Assembly: GCA_002238785.1 (NCBI GenBank)
Contig: MPNA01000013.1
Span: 24,654-88,653 of the forward strand
Source: a bacterium OM1 bin76
Lineage (GTDB): Bacteria; Actinomycetota; Acidimicrobiia; Spongiisociales; ZC4RG35
Length of the DNA stretch: 64,000 bases
Reading direction: 5' to 3'
The position numbers were made by a program, and so were the translations under genes. The notes below the pieces were generated by a model. The model saw only the letters and a program-made list of their open reading frames with translations, was not told the DNA's origin and searched no databases. Positions 17,595 through 26,977 of the stretch are shown piece after piece (positions within the stretch are counted from its first letter, which is position 1; every line of letters begins with the position of its first letter).

Positions 17595-18856
17595 CAGACT
17601 CTTCCGCCTTCCTGCGCCAGGGCGAAACGCCGGTTGACGGCCTGCCGGGCCGGTTCGTCCAAGTCGTCGAGAGGCAGGCGGCCGATCGCCTCCTCGAAGA
17701 ACCCACGCACCAGAATTCTCTCGGCCCGGGCCTTGCTTATGCCGCGACTCATCAGGTAATAAAGCGGTTCGGTCTCCAGTGGCCCCACGCTCGACCCATG
17801 TCCGCAGATTACGTCGTTACACAGGATCTCCAGGTTGGGCACTGAATTGGCCTTTGCCCCATCGGAAAGCACCAGGTTGCGGTTGGTCTCGAAAGCCGAA
17901 GTCCCCGCCGCATCTTCCTCGATTCTCAACAGTCCGGTGAAGATCGACTGGGCATGATCCTGCACTCCCCCCTTCAAGAACACCTCCGAACTGGTGGAAG
18001 GGCCCACATGGTTGACTACCAGTCGGTAATCCAGCACCTGTTGCATCTCCCCGTAGTAAAGACCCACCACCTCAACACTGCCCCCCCTTCCCTCCAGCGT
18101 GGTGCGCAAATCCATCCGGGACAGCCGACCTCCCAAACCGATCTCCCCGATCCGCAAAGTGGCGTCCCGACCTATCTTCGACCGATGATGCATGACATTT
18201 GCTCCCTCGGATCCCATGAGACCTACAGTGGTCACAGAAAGCCGGGCCCCATATCCCACCGTGGTCTGCAGGTTGGGCACCAGGACACTTGGCACTCCCT
18301 CCGGCGACCGGAATAACACCACCACGGTGGCCTCGGAGTTCTCTTCGGCGCGGATGGTCAGGCTCGGGAATGTAACCGTATTCGAGCAGGTAGATTGAAC
18401 GTCAATCACAAAAGGCGCCTCCACGGCCCGGTTCCGGGGAATGCGCAAGGTGATGTCATCCACCGAGAACGCCAGAGCCGCGGCAGCGAACTTGTCGGTG
18501 TCGGCGGCCAGAAGATCCATACCGGAGCCAGACCCTCCAGCTTCGTCGGCGGAACCAAGCCGGGCCTCCGAATCATTGTCAACCACCAAGAGTCTCCCAT
18601 CCACCATGAACGCCGATCCCGCCCGGTTGCTCAGCGATGCCGCGAAACCATCGTCCGGAAGGCGATCGCCCGGGGCAGTGGGGAGGCCCATCTCGTCCAG
18701 GTCGAATCCCAGGTTCACATATTTCCAGTTCTCCTCTTTCGGAGTGGGCATCTCCAGACGACGGTACTCCTCCAGTGCCCTCCGGCGCCGGGAGGCCAAG
18801 GCGGAGGGTGCTCCAGAGTTCAACCGCTCAAGAGTTTGGTTGTCGAGACTCAGCAT
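17594..18856 (-). CDS. sufD: Fe-S assembly protein SufD
   Basis: 420 residues. The C-terminal half is the SufBD beta-helix, with SDGAKANSVPNLEILCNDVICGHGSS and the terminal LMSRGISKARAERILVRGFFEE that matches the end of SufB and SufD. SufD partners SufB and SufC in the cluster-assembly scaffold. It is the first gene of the sufD-Rieske-sufC operon. Its usual neighbour sufB lies about 19 kb away in this window. Confidence 0.88.
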   Translation of the reverse strand: MLSLDNQTLERLNSGAPSALASRRRRALEEYRRLEMPTPKEENWKYVNLGFDLDEMGLPTAPGDRLPDDGFAASLSNRAGSAFMVDGRLLVVDNDSEARLGSADEAGGSGSGMDLLAADTDKFAAAALAFSVDDITLRIPRNRAVEAPFVIDVQSTCSNTVTFPSLTIRAEENSEATVVVLFRSPEGVPSVLVPNLQTTVGYGARLSVTTVGLMGSEGANVMHHRSKIGRDATLRIGEIGLGGRLSRMDLRTTLEGRGGSVEVVGLYYGEMQQVLDYRLVVNHVGPSTSSEVFLKGGVQDHAQSIFTGLLRIEEDAAGTSAFETNRNLVLSDGAKANSVPNLEILCNDVICGHGSSVGPLETEPLYYLMSRGISKARAERILVRGFFEEAIGRLPLDDLDEPARQAVNRRFALAQEGGRV

Positions 18857-18979
18857 GAGTAAAGGATCTTTCCCGAAGTTCCGAGCACGAATGCTATCGG
18901 GCGTCCGCTAATTACAAGAAACGGGTATTGCTAATCCCTCCAGGATTGCTTCGGTCCCAGAAGCGGTGATTTCACCGGG

Positions 18980-19738
18980 TCATCTCCGTATAAGCCTGCT
19001 CGCAACCGCAAACACCCTGTCAAACATTTGCTCCGTCAAACGCCCCGTGAAGGTGTTCTGCTGGCTGGGGTGATAGGAGGAGATCAGGGTGGGCCCACCC
19101 TCCAATGCCGTCACCACCCCATGGCCGAAAGCCGGCCGCGGTCGGGGGACTGACCAACCCAGCCGGGGCCCTTGGCGCAGCAGATTGACGTGAGAGAATC
19201 CCCCCAAGGCCACCATCACTTCCATCCGATGCAACCGTTTCAACTCTTCGATCAACCAGTCGGAGCAGTTGCCGGTCTCCGCGGCCAGGGGACGGTTTTG
19301 CGGAGGGGCGCATCGCACCGAGGCGGTCACCCAACAGTCCTGGAGACGTAACCCGTCATCGAGCCCCGTCGAGTGGGCTTGATTGGCAAACCCCGCCTTG
19401 TGCAGCGCGCGGTAGAGCCAATCCCCGGACCGGTCACCAGTGAACATGCGACCGGTGCGATTAGCGCCATGGGCGGCCGGAGCCAGACCCACCAGCACCA
19501 GTCGCGCCCGCGGATCCCCGAAACCGGGTACCGGCCGACCCCAATAGGTCTCGTCCCGATACGCGGCCCTCTTTTCCCCAGCCACTCGCTCCCGCCATGC
19601 CACCAGCCGTTCGCACCTGCGGCACTCCGTCAACGCCACTGAGAGTTCCTTCAAAGACAAGTCTCGGTCCCCATTCGTCGGCGTGGCGTCGCAGGCAACA
19701 CCCAAGAAGCCACACTCCTGCTGATAGGCCGAGACCAA
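18980..19738 (-). CDS. Family 5 uracil-DNA glycosylase (UdgB-like)
   Basis: 252 residues. The segment LVGLAPAAHGANRTGRMFTGDRSG is the motif 1 region typical of family 5 UDGs, and SYHPSQQNTFTGRLT is motif 3. Cysteines at ECRRCERL and later positions (SVRCAPP, NCSDW) fit the 4Fe-4S cluster of families 4 and 5. It removes uracil and related deaminated bases from DNA. The start is taken at a TTG with no strong ribosome-binding site, so the first ~25 residues are uncertain. Confidence 0.85.
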   Translation of the reverse strand: MVSAYQQECGFLGVACDATPTNGDRDLSLKELSVALTECRRCERLVAWRERVAGEKRAAYRDETYWGRPVPGFGDPRARLVLVGLAPAAHGANRTGRMFTGDRSGDWLYRALHKAGFANQAHSTGLDDGLRLQDCWVTASVRCAPPQNRPLAAETGNCSDWLIEELKRLHRMEVMVALGGFSHVNLLRQGPRLGWSVPRPRPAFGHGVVTALEGGPTLISSYHPSQQNTFTGRLTEQMFDRVFAVASRLIRR

Positions 19739-19900
19739 CTATAAACCAGGTCGCTGCCGCGCAACCGCCGTGATCTGCCGGCTGCTATGCGCGTCATCAA
19801 CCCGGTTGACAAGTGTTCCCTTCGTAGGAGACGTCGACCTTGAGACAGGGGTACCCACAGGAGGCGGTGGCTTTGGCGGCTACGAGGCCACCCTTCTAAC

Positions 19901-19927
19901 ATTTGGCTTCGGTCAAGGGAGCCAAAT
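19901..19927. promoter_or_regulatory. Inverted repeat upstream of the GntR-family gene
   Basis: ATTTGGCT, 11 bases, then AGCCAAAT form a perfect 8-bp inverted repeat ending 12 bases before the regulator's ATG. It could be an autoregulatory operator or an mRNA hairpin close to the ribosome-binding site. The half-site TTGG..CCAA loosely resembles the palindrome near 5.98 kb. Confidence 0.45.
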
Positions 19928-19939
19928 GAGAGGAACCAC

Positions 19940-20647
19940 ATGTCCAGACTGAGCAGGGAAGCAACGCGCGTCCTGATGGGTGACATCATCTCAGGCCGCT
20001 ATTCACAAGGTGAGAAGCTTCCCAAAGAGAATGCCTTGACTGAGCGTTTCGGGGCCAGCAGGGGAACCATCCGCGAGTCGGTGCGGGCGCTGGAGGAGCG
20101 GGGGTTGGTCAAAGTCACCCATGGAGTGGGAGCGGTGGTGCAACCATCGGAGCACTGGAACATTCTGGATGCCGACGTGCTGGACATCACGCTGGCCACC
20201 GACCGCAGCGACCAAGTGCTGGGCGATTTCCTGGAGACCCGCCGAATACTGGAAGTGGAAGCCGTTGCTCTGGCAGCCGAACGAGGGTCGGAAGAGCAAC
20301 TTCACAATATCAGGGAGGCCTTTGACCGGGTGGAAGAGGCCGCCAAGGCTGCGATAGTCAACCCCTTGAGCGAACCAGACTATCTCAAAACCGATGCCGC
20401 TTTCCATTCGGCGATACTCAATGCAGCTGGGAACTCAGTGCTCGGCAAGATGCTGGAGCCTCTAAGGAGGGCCATTCAGGCTGCCATGCGCCCCTTGTCC
20501 CCCCCCCGCCACCGAATCATGCGCCGTCTGCCTGAGTACGAGCAAATCATGAAGACCGTAACCAACCGAGATGTAGAGGGAGCCCGGGCGGCGATTGAGG
20601 AACACCTCGCCTCATCCCGGGTTTACTTGGAGTCGGTCAGAACCTAA
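19940..20647 (+). CDS. GntR-family transcriptional regulator, FCD (FadR/VanR) type
   Basis: 235 residues. The N-terminal winged helix-turn-helix contains GRYSQGEKLPKENALTERFGASRGTIRESVRALEERGLV, the GntR recognition pattern. The C-terminal all-helical FCD domain has LETRRILEVEAVALAAER, FHSAILNAAGN and a late EHL, giving the Asp/His positions that usually bind a metal and a small organic-acid effector. It lies divergent from the uracil-DNA glycosylase and beside the leftward catabolic operon, which it may control (inference from position). Confidence 0.85.
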   Translation: MSRLSREATRVLMGDIISGRYSQGEKLPKENALTERFGASRGTIRESVRALEERGLVKVTHGVGAVVQPSEHWNILDADVLDITLATDRSDQVLGDFLETRRILEVEAVALAAERGSEEQLHNIREAFDRVEEAAKAAIVNPLSEPDYLKTDAAFHSAILNAAGNSVLGKMLEPLRRAIQAAMRPLSPPRHRIMRRLPEYEQIMKTVTNRDVEGARAAIEEHLASSRVYLESVRT

Positions 20648-20678
20648 CTGTCAGCCGGGAAGCCACCCCGACTCTTCT

Positions 20679-20705
20679 GGCCACCGCAGCGTTGGTTTGG
20701 TGGCC
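20679..20705. terminator. Possible hairpin between convergent genes
   Basis: GGCCACC and GGTGGCC form a 7-bp inverted repeat with a 13-base loop between the convergent regulator and hydrolase genes. There is no U-tract, so it is only a weak terminator candidate. Confidence 0.3.
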
Positions 20706-20759
20706 GTCCGTTATGTGAGGCGGCAAACCCGCGGCGCCATCGGACGGATGTCCTGCCCG

Positions 20760-21812
20760 CTACTCCACCGATGCCAGGAAGTCGAAGAACACTTCCGACC
20801 AAGCCTGTGCGGCGTCGAAATGGGGACCGTGGCCTGAACCTTCGAACATCTCCATGACCACGCGGCCCCCGGCCTGTTGATACTGCTCAAGAACGTCGCG
20901 GATCTGAGATACCATCAACTGAGGCGGGAAGGACTCAGCGCCGGGCCAGCCGGGAACGAGGCCCGCTTGGCCCAAAGTTCCCATCTCCCAGGCCGAACCA
21001 TCGGCGACCACGATGTCGGCTGACCCGTGAGTCCACAGTACGGGAGGCTTGCGGTCGATGTCAACAATGCCGGACCAGTCGCTGTATTTGCCGGACAAGG
21101 CATTGAGTATCCCTCGGGTCCCCGGCGCCACTCCCGGCCAGTTCTCAGAGGCAGTGAAGTCTCCTGGATACCCGTCGTCGCCGGTGACCGACAGCAGCAC
21201 CTCGTCCAGCAATATCTCTTCTCGGTCGGCCGGTTCGCGATGAGTGGCCGCCCAATAGGATGAATTAATGATGTTGCGAGGCGACACCACATCCTCCGTC
21301 GATCTATCTCCAGCAGCAAGGCGAGCGGTGAAATCCGGGTTTCCGGTTCCCCCACCGGAGCCCGCCCAGTCCGCAAAGCATGGAGTGCCGTCGGGGTTAC
21401 AACCTCCGAACCCGAATGGGGACACCGGATCGATCATCGTCAGGGAAGCCACTTCCCGGTCCATCGCATAAGCAGCAATAGCCGAGCCGCCTGTCGACCA
21501 TCCCACCAGATGGACAGGTCGATCAATGCCAAGGGTCTGGACCAGTGCATGGGTGTCGTCGGCCCAGTCCCTCAACCCCCGGGTTGCGTCGATCGGCTTG
21601 GGTTGTGAGCGGCCGAAGGACCTCATGTCCGGTGCGATGAAGCGGTACCGCTGCGGCGCCTCCGGCCACAGATGCTCGTAAAAGCGACCGGTGGACAGAT
21701 TGCCATGAAGCATCACCACCGGGATGCCGTCCTGTGGACCTGATTCGTAAACAAAGGTCTCGAGACGATCAGTGCTAACCGTACCTGCTCGCACTCCACT
21801 CAACAGATCCAT
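20760..21812 (-). CDS. Alpha/beta hydrolase
   Basis: 350 residues with an alpha/beta hydrolase core: MLHGNLSTGRFYEH at the oxyanion region, the nucleophile elbow GWSTGG, LWTHGSADIVV carrying a candidate acidic residue, and GSGHGPHF with the catalytic His. An AGGAGG ribosome-binding site precedes the ATG. It is last of a leftward gene set following another hydrolase, a VOC protein, an oxidoreductase and an ABC importer. The substrate is unknown; an ester or lactone is likely for the fold. Confidence 0.8.
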   Translation of the reverse strand: MDLLSGVRAGTVSTDRLETFVYESGPQDGIPVVMLHGNLSTGRFYEHLWPEAPQRYRFIAPDMRSFGRSQPKPIDATRGLRDWADDTHALVQTLGIDRPVHLVGWSTGGSAIAAYAMDREVASLTMIDPVSPFGFGGCNPDGTPCFADWAGSGGGTGNPDFTARLAAGDRSTEDVVSPRNIINSSYWAATHREPADREEILLDEVLLSVTGDDGYPGDFTASENWPGVAPGTRGILNALSGKYSDWSGIVDIDRKPPVLWTHGSADIVVADGSAWEMGTLGQAGLVPGWPGAESFPPQLMVSQIRDVLEQYQQAGGRVVMEMFEGSGHGPHFDAAQAWSEVFFDFLASVE

Positions 21813-21859
21813 GCCGTCCTCCTAATCTCGCCGACGCCACCGGATACTAGAGAGATGAA

Positions 21860-22822
21860 TCAGCTGAGAGTCCTGTTCAAGTAGCCGTGCATCCAGTCAC
21901 GGGCGGCGCGCCCGTATTGGTTGTCGAAATAGTCGAAGGCGTGGATTCCCCCCGGCCAAAGGACCAGTTCCGCCCGATTTCCCGCCTTCCGCCAACGGTT
22001 GAACATGAACAGTGAGTCATCGTATAGCGGATCGATGGTTCCGACAGTGAACAGGACGGGAGGCAGCCCTTCCAGGTCGGCAAAGATTGGAGAGATGTCG
22101 GGGTCCTGCAAGTCGTGGGAGCCAGCGAACTGCTCGGTGAACCAGCGGATGACTGCGGTGGTGAGGATTAGCGTCTCCTCCCCCGCTTCAAGTACCGAGG
22201 GAGTGCCCCGCAGGTCGTAGGCGCCATAAGTGAGCAGAGCGGCCCCGAATGGGTTGAGCCCATGGCGGTCACGGAGTCGAAGACAGGTAACTGCAGCAAG
22301 GTGGGCGCCGGCCGACTCGCCCCCGATCGCCACCAACTCAGCGCCAAAGGCCTGGCGGGCGTTCTGCTGCAACCACAGAGCCGCCGCCTCGCAGTCATCC
22401 GGTCCCGCCGGGTAGGGGTTCTCCGGCGCCAACCGGTAATAGGTTGAGACCACCACCAACCCGGTGGCGTCTGCCAGCCGTTCCAACATCGGATCATGAT
22501 GATGAGCGCCTCCCAGCACCCAGCCCCCTCCGTGAATGTGGAGGAATACCCCCCGGGGCGGGCCAGCGGTTGGTATGACTCGGAAGCGGAGCGTCCCCGA
22601 TGATGTTTCCACTGCCTTCTCAAAGGCCCGATCCGAGTAAACCAACGCACCGAACACCGACTTCCCCTGCTCCCGAGCTTGCCGGGCAGCCTCCGGGCCC
22701 ACCTCATAGATCTTGGGTAAATGCAGGGAGGCCAAGCCCAAAGCCTTGTTGAAAGCCAGCACCTCGGCAGGTGTCTCGGTCGGGACGTCGACATGGGCCT
22801 TCCCCGGGCCGTATTGAGTCAC
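21860..22822 (-). CDS. Alpha/beta hydrolase, hormone-sensitive-lipase-like esterase
   Basis: 320 residues. It carries HGGGWVLGG (oxyanion hole), GGESAGAHLA (nucleophile Ser), TVGTIDPLYDD (Asp) and GGIHAFDYFD (His), the complete set of the HSL/family IV carboxylesterases. No signal peptide is seen, so it probably acts in the cytoplasm. The start is a GTG. It sits between the VOC protein and the next hydrolase in the catabolic gene set. Confidence 0.85.
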   Translation of the reverse strand: MTQYGPGKAHVDVPTETPAEVLAFNKALGLASLHLPKIYEVGPEAARQAREQGKSVFGALVYSDRAFEKAVETSSGTLRFRVIPTAGPPRGVFLHIHGGGWVLGGAHHHDPMLERLADATGLVVVSTYYRLAPENPYPAGPDDCEAAALWLQQNARQAFGAELVAIGGESAGAHLAAVTCLRLRDRHGLNPFGAALLTYGAYDLRGTPSVLEAGEETLILTTAVIRWFTEQFAGSHDLQDPDISPIFADLEGLPPVLFTVGTIDPLYDDSLFMFNRWRKAGNRAELVLWPGGIHAFDYFDNQYGRAARDWMHGYLNRTLS

Positions 22823-22856
22823 AACTCTTCGAACCTTCCCTGACCTCCGACTGCTT

Positions 22857-23237
22857 TTAGGTGGGCGGTTGGTTCAATTCGATGACATTCCCATCCGGGT
22901 CGCTGAGAAACGCCTGGCGACCTGCAGCAGGTACGTATGCGGATCTTTGAAATGCCACGCCCTGAGCGTCAAGGGCATCCAGAAGACCGTCGAGATCCTC
23001 AACCTCCAATGCAAAGTGGTTGTTGGGGTTGGGGCCCAGATTGGCAACCCCGCTGATGTGAATTGCGTTTTCCGGCCCGGCGCCAACCCAGACTCCCGGC
23101 GACTCGAAGGCGGGTCTCGGAAGTACGGGTAGGCCCAGTTTCTCCACGTAGAACTCTCTTGACCTGGCCAGATCGGTGGAAGGAATGTTCACATGTTGCA
23201 ACCGGGTGAGATGTCCGAAAAGACCGCTGTCACTCAT
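22857..23237 (-). CDS. VOC-superfamily (glyoxalase/dioxygenase-like) protein
   Basis: 126 residues with the two beta-alpha-beta-beta-beta repeats of the vicinal oxygen chelate fold: LTRLQHVNIPSTDLARSREFYVEKLGL at the start and FLSDPDGNVIELNQ at the end. The His of LQHVN and Glu of VIELNQ could bind a metal. The start overlaps the stop of the oxidoreductase gene by 8 bases, indicating co-translation. The reaction is not predictable. Confidence 0.85.
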   Translation of the reverse strand: MSDSGLFGHLTRLQHVNIPSTDLARSREFYVEKLGLPVLPRPAFESPGVWVGAGPENAIHISGVANLGPNPNNHFALEVEDLDGLLDALDAQGVAFQRSAYVPAAGRQAFLSDPDGNVIELNQPPT

Positions 23238-24297
23238 CTACTGATACCACCTTTCGACGGTCCGCTGACTCGATCAGAGCGCGGATGGTAGCCATGTTCA
23301 CAGCACTCTCCTGAAGCGGGAAAATGCTTGGCTTGCCGTCAAGGATCATCCCTTCCATGGCTTTGACCTCTTCAAAGTAGGCGTTCGTGCCCTCGAATGT
23401 ACGGGTGATGCTGGTTAGGCCATCCACCTCGTCGCCAAATGCCCGATTGTTATCCCCGGACTTGGAAAGCGCGGGTATGCCAGGGTCGTGGGCAACGATC
23501 TCCAACGTTGATGCCAACTCCACCTGGCTCAGCCACGGGTAGGAAACTCGAATGCGCCCTCGCGAGCCGACGAACTCCGCCGACCAGGAGGGCAACGCTT
23601 CCATGCTGGTGACGAACTGGCCCATCAACCCTCCCTCATAGTGGATCTGGGCTGCGAAGGTCATGTCCGCCGGTTGGCCGGCCCTGCGGATGAACCCTTC
23701 AACCTCGATGGGCCGTTTTTGCAGCACGGCTTGGAACAAGGTGACCGGATAACACCCCAGATCCCACACCGACCCTCCTCCCCGAGGATCCAGACGGATG
23801 TCATCGGCGTATAGGAGGGTGAAACTGAACGTCGCCTGCGCCCAGCGAGGGACACCAATGGCCCGCTCCGATATCAACTGACGGAGAAGTTGTGTCTGGG
23901 GATGGAAGCGCATCATCGATGCCTCCTGGATGGTCACCCCATTTTCTTCTGCTGCCTGCTCGAGCCGCTCGGTCTCACCGGGATAGATGGCTATGGGCTT
24001 TTCTACCAATGCGTGCTTGCCCGATCTGGCCACCTGTACGCCCCACGGAACATGCAGCCAGTTCGGCAAGGAGACATAAACGACATCCACCTTCTCGGAG
24101 GCGAGCATCCGTTCATAGCTACCGAAGGAAAGGGGAATCCCGTGTGGCTCCGCATAGGAACGAGCCTTGTCACCATCCCTGCTTGACACTGCTGTTACCT
24201 GCGACCGCTCCGACATGGCCACTGCTTCCACGAGACGGTCATTGATACGGGCCGTGCCGAGCAAGCCCCACCGCAAGGGCTCATCTACAGGCGCCAC
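23230..24297 (-). CDS. Gfo/Idh/MocA-family oxidoreductase
   Basis: 355 residues. The N-terminal Rossmann fold has WGLLGTARINDRLVEAV, and VEKPIAIYP is the family EKP motif in which the Lys acts in catalysis. The C-terminal domain has GGGSVWDLGCYPVTLFQ. Such enzymes oxidise or reduce sugars, polyols or related compounds with NAD(P). Translation starts at a GTG about 190 bases downstream of the permease gene. It is probably part of the same transcription unit as the ABC importer. Confidence 0.85.
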   Translation of the reverse strand: MAPVDEPLRWGLLGTARINDRLVEAVAMSERSQVTAVSSRDGDKARSYAEPHGIPLSFGSYERMLASEKVDVVYVSLPNWLHVPWGVQVARSGKHALVEKPIAIYPGETERLEQAAEENGVTIQEASMMRFHPQTQLLRQLISERAIGVPRWAQATFSFTLLYADDIRLDPRGGGSVWDLGCYPVTLFQAVLQKRPIEVEGFIRRAGQPADMTFAAQIHYEGGLMGQFVTSMEALPSWSAEFVGSRGRIRVSYPWLSQVELASTLEIVAHDPGIPALSKSGDNNRAFGDEVDGLTSITRTFEGTNAYFEEVKAMEGMILDGKPSIFPLQESAVNMATIRALIESADRRKVVSVDE

Positions 24298-24486
24298 GAT
24301 CAGCTAGACATCTCTTGCCAACGATTCATCGTCTCCGATGGAGCCCTGGCCACATGTCGTGCGTTCTCAAACGTGGGGAATTGGCTCTCCCCGGTCTCCA
24401 TGAGACGGATCATAGTTTGCCGCCGCAGCGCCGGGATGACCCGGGAGGAACCACCCGATTCACACGAATGTTCCCAATGCTCCCGG

Positions 24487-25326
24487 CTACTGGTCACCCT
24501 CCATATACCAAAACACTGTCTTACGCTCCACCCAGAGTCCTACCGCGAACACCAGTAGGCCTATGACAGCAACCACGAATATGGCAGCGATCATCTCGTG
24601 GGTCTTGATGAAGGACCGGGCTTCCACTACCAGAAAACCGAGCCCCTCCGTGGCCACCACCATCTCGGCCACCACGACGTTGGTGAGCGCGTAGGTTATG
24701 CCAAGTTTCACTCCCACCATGATCGCCGGAAGGGCTGCAGGGAGACGGATCCGACGCAATAGGGAGACCTCGCTCATTCGCAGGGACCGGCCCAACTCAA
24801 TGAGGGCGGGATCCACGCCGGCCAGACCCAGGCCGGTCTGGATGAGGATCAAAAAGAAGATGGCAAAACTAGCCAGGGCCACCTTCACCCCCACTCCTAT
24901 GCCGAACCAGACCAGGAACAGGGGGACAAAAGCCACCTTGGGAACGATCCGGAACCCAAGCAGCAACGGGTAAAGAGAGCGCCGCAAGAAAGGTGAGTAG
25001 TAGATTCCGATCGCCGACAAAAACCCCAGGGTGCCGCCAGCCATGAAACCGAGAATCATCTCATAGAAGGTGACGAATCCCGCCCGCACATAGGTATCCC
25101 CGTTCTCGAGCAGCGCTTCGACCACCGACAACGGCGGGGGCAACACGATGGGATGAAAATCCCGCCATTCGATCATCACAATCCAGAACAACAGGATGCC
25201 CACCAACACCAGCAGTAGTTCTCGGGAGTTCCACAGCCGTGTCCACGCTCTCTCCCCCAGCGAGCGTGATCGAACCGAGGTGGTTGTGTTGCCTACACCC
25301 AAAACGTCAACCGCCTCTCCAGCCAC
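24487..25326 (-). CDS. ABC transporter permease (SsuC/ThiX type) 1
   Basis: 279 residues, six membrane segments, of the BPD-type permeases used by taurine/sulfonate and pyrimidine-precursor importers. The EAA loop region appears as LIELGRSLRMSEVSLLRRIRLPAALPAIMVG. Its start overlaps the 3' end of the other permease gene by 34 bases. Two different permeases imply a heterodimeric channel. Confidence 0.88.
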   Translation of the reverse strand: MAGEAVDVLGVGNTTTSVRSRSLGERAWTRLWNSRELLLVLVGILLFWIVMIEWRDFHPIVLPPPLSVVEALLENGDTYVRAGFVTFYEMILGFMAGGTLGFLSAIGIYYSPFLRRSLYPLLLGFRIVPKVAFVPLFLVWFGIGVGVKVALASFAIFFLILIQTGLGLAGVDPALIELGRSLRMSEVSLLRRIRLPAALPAIMVGVKLGITYALTNVVVAEMVVATEGLGFLVVEARSFIKTHEMIAAIFVVAVIGLLVFAVGLWVERKTVFWYMEGDQ

Positions 25327-26099
25327 AGGAACAAGAAGTAGCTGACGATCCCGAACGCGGCGATAACCATGATGGAAGCGATGATGAACTCGGTGTTGGA
25401 AAAGGCGGCAGCCTCCACGATGCGGGACCCTATTCCTGTGCTGCCCGGCACCAGTATCTCGCTAAGCACCCCTCCGATGAAAGATTCGGTGAGAGCAATA
25501 CGCAGTCCTGCCAGCACGAAGGGCAACGCGAACGGCAACGAGACCTTCCTGAACCCGAACCATCGGTTGCCCTGTAGCGACCGAGTGAGTTCAACCATCT
25601 CCCGCTCCACGCCGGTCAATCCGGTGATGGTGTTCTCGGTCACCGGAAAGAACGCCAGAAGGACCGTCACCACAAGTTTGTACTCGAACCCCACTCCCCA
25701 CCAGAGGATGAACAGGGGGATGAACACCGCCTTGGGCACCACATACAGAGCTACCAGGATCGGGTGGATGGCGCGTTTGACCCGCTCGAAGTGGTTGCTC
25801 AGCACCCCTGCCACAAACCCCATCACACCCCCGAGAAAGAACCCCCAGCCGATTGTTACCGCGGTGGTGAGCATGTTGCCAACCAGGAAATCTCCCTGGT
25901 TCCACAGCACTCCCCATACTTTCGAAGGCGGTGGCAGCACCACCGAATGGAACCCGGTTATCCAGATGAACGCCTGCCACGCCGCAACGAACAGGAGGGC
26001 AAAGACAATGGGGTCGACGAACCGCCGTATTCGCCCGGCCTTACTGCCCAGAACAGGGGCTACGGATTCCGTCGCCGACTCACCGACTCTGGCCGTCAC
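25293..26099 (-). CDS. ABC transporter permease (SsuC/ThiX type) 2
   Basis: 268 residues with the same architecture and EAA-type loop MVELTRSLQGNRWFGFRKVSLPFALPFVLAG. The chosen GTG overlaps the ATPase stop as GTGA; the much longer upstream open frame is the reverse of the ATPase code and is not believed. It pairs with the following permease gene and with the ATPase. Confidence 0.88.
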   Translation of the reverse strand: MTARVGESATESVAPVLGSKAGRIRRFVDPIVFALLFVAAWQAFIWITGFHSVVLPPPSKVWGVLWNQGDFLVGNMLTTAVTIGWGFFLGGVMGFVAGVLSNHFERVKRAIHPILVALYVVPKAVFIPLFILWWGVGFEYKLVVTVLLAFFPVTENTITGLTGVEREMVELTRSLQGNRWFGFRKVSLPFALPFVLAGLRIALTESFIGGVLSEILVPGSTGIGSRIVEAAAFSNTEFIIASIMVIAAFGIVSYFLFLWLERRLTFWV

Positions 26100-26896
26100 G
26101 GGGACTCCTTGGAGTTTCCACCTCCGTCGGCCTTCCCGATCATTCGGCGGGTAATGACCACCTGTTCCAAGAATGCCACGCTGTCGCGCATTTCGGCGGT
26201 GCGCGGGCGGGGTAGGTCCACCACTATCTCCCCAAGAATCCTGCCCGGCCGCGCCGACAGTACCAGGATCCGGTCTGACAGGAACACCGCCTCTGGAATG
26301 TGGTGGGTCACGAACAGCACCGTCTTTTGGGTCTCTCTCCAAATCCGCATCAACTCTTCGTTCATGCGCTCCCTGGTGAACTCGTCAAGGGCACCGAACG
26401 GTTCGTCCATCAGAAGCAGAGTCGGATCATGGAGTAGCGCCCGACAGATGGAGACCCGCTGCTGCATCCCGCCGGAGAGTTGTTTGGGATAGGCATCGCG
26501 GAAGTCCTCGATCCCCACCATTTCGAGCAGGAGTTCCGCCCGGTTCTCGTACTCCTGGCGGGACATGACAGTCCGCTTCTGGGAAGCCAACACCTCGTAG
26601 GGGAACATCACGTTCTTGAAGACGGTACGCCACTTCAGCAAGGTGGGAGCTTGGAAGACGAAGCCGATATTCCCCGCCGGCCCATGCACAGGGACACCGT
26701 CGATCGACACCCCACCCTGGGTGGGGGGAATCAGGCCGGAAACCAGTCGCAGCAAGGTGCTCTTTCCGCAACCGCTGGGTCCGATAATGCTTACGAACTC
26801 GCTGTCGGAGACGTTTACCGAGATATCCCTCAGGGCTTCGACCGTGAGGTCACTGGTCTGGAAGGTCTTGCCCAGACCCTGCAGTTCGATACCCAT
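26096..26896 (-). CDS. ABC transporter ATP-binding protein (SsuB/TauB/ThiZ type)
   Basis: 266 residues with Walker A GPSGCGKST, Q-loop FVFQAPTLLKWRTV, signature LSGGMQQRV, Walker B LLLMDEPFGALDE and the switch His in FVTHHIPEA. This set is typical of the nitrate/sulfonate/taurine/pyrimidine importer ATPases. It is separated from the binding-protein gene by a hairpin and is coupled to the permease gene by a GTGA overlap. Confidence 0.9.
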   Translation of the reverse strand: MGIELQGLGKTFQTSDLTVEALRDISVNVSDSEFVSIIGPSGCGKSTLLRLVSGLIPPTQGGVSIDGVPVHGPAGNIGFVFQAPTLLKWRTVFKNVMFPYEVLASQKRTVMSRQEYENRAELLLEMVGIEDFRDAYPKQLSGGMQQRVSICRALLHDPTLLLMDEPFGALDEFTRERMNEELMRIWRETQKTVLFVTHHIPEAVFLSDRILVLSARPGRILGEIVVDLPRPRTAEMRDSVAFLEQVVITRRMIGKADGGGNSKESP

Positions 26897-26917
26897 TAGC
26901 TAATAGTTTCCAAGGGT

Positions 26918-26958
26918 GTTTGTCCGGAACCCGTCAAGACGGCGGGTCCCGGACAAAC
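26918..26958. promoter_or_regulatory. Intercistronic hairpin between binding-protein and ATPase genes
   Basis: GTTTGTCCGG and CCGGACAAAC are perfectly complementary, extended after one mismatch by five more pairs (ACCCG/CGGGT) around a 9-base loop. There is no U-tract in the direction of transcription. In ABC importer operons such stems commonly protect the binding-protein mRNA or cause partial termination, giving excess binding protein (inference here). Confidence 0.7.
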
Positions 26959-26977
26959 TATTGCTATTGAAATCGGA

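Noticed and set aside
24300..24497. Possible 65-codon minus-strand gene between permease 1 and the Gfo/Idh gene
   Set aside because: It overlaps the permease end, has no ribosome-binding site or known similarity, and its composition does not distinguish it from chance.
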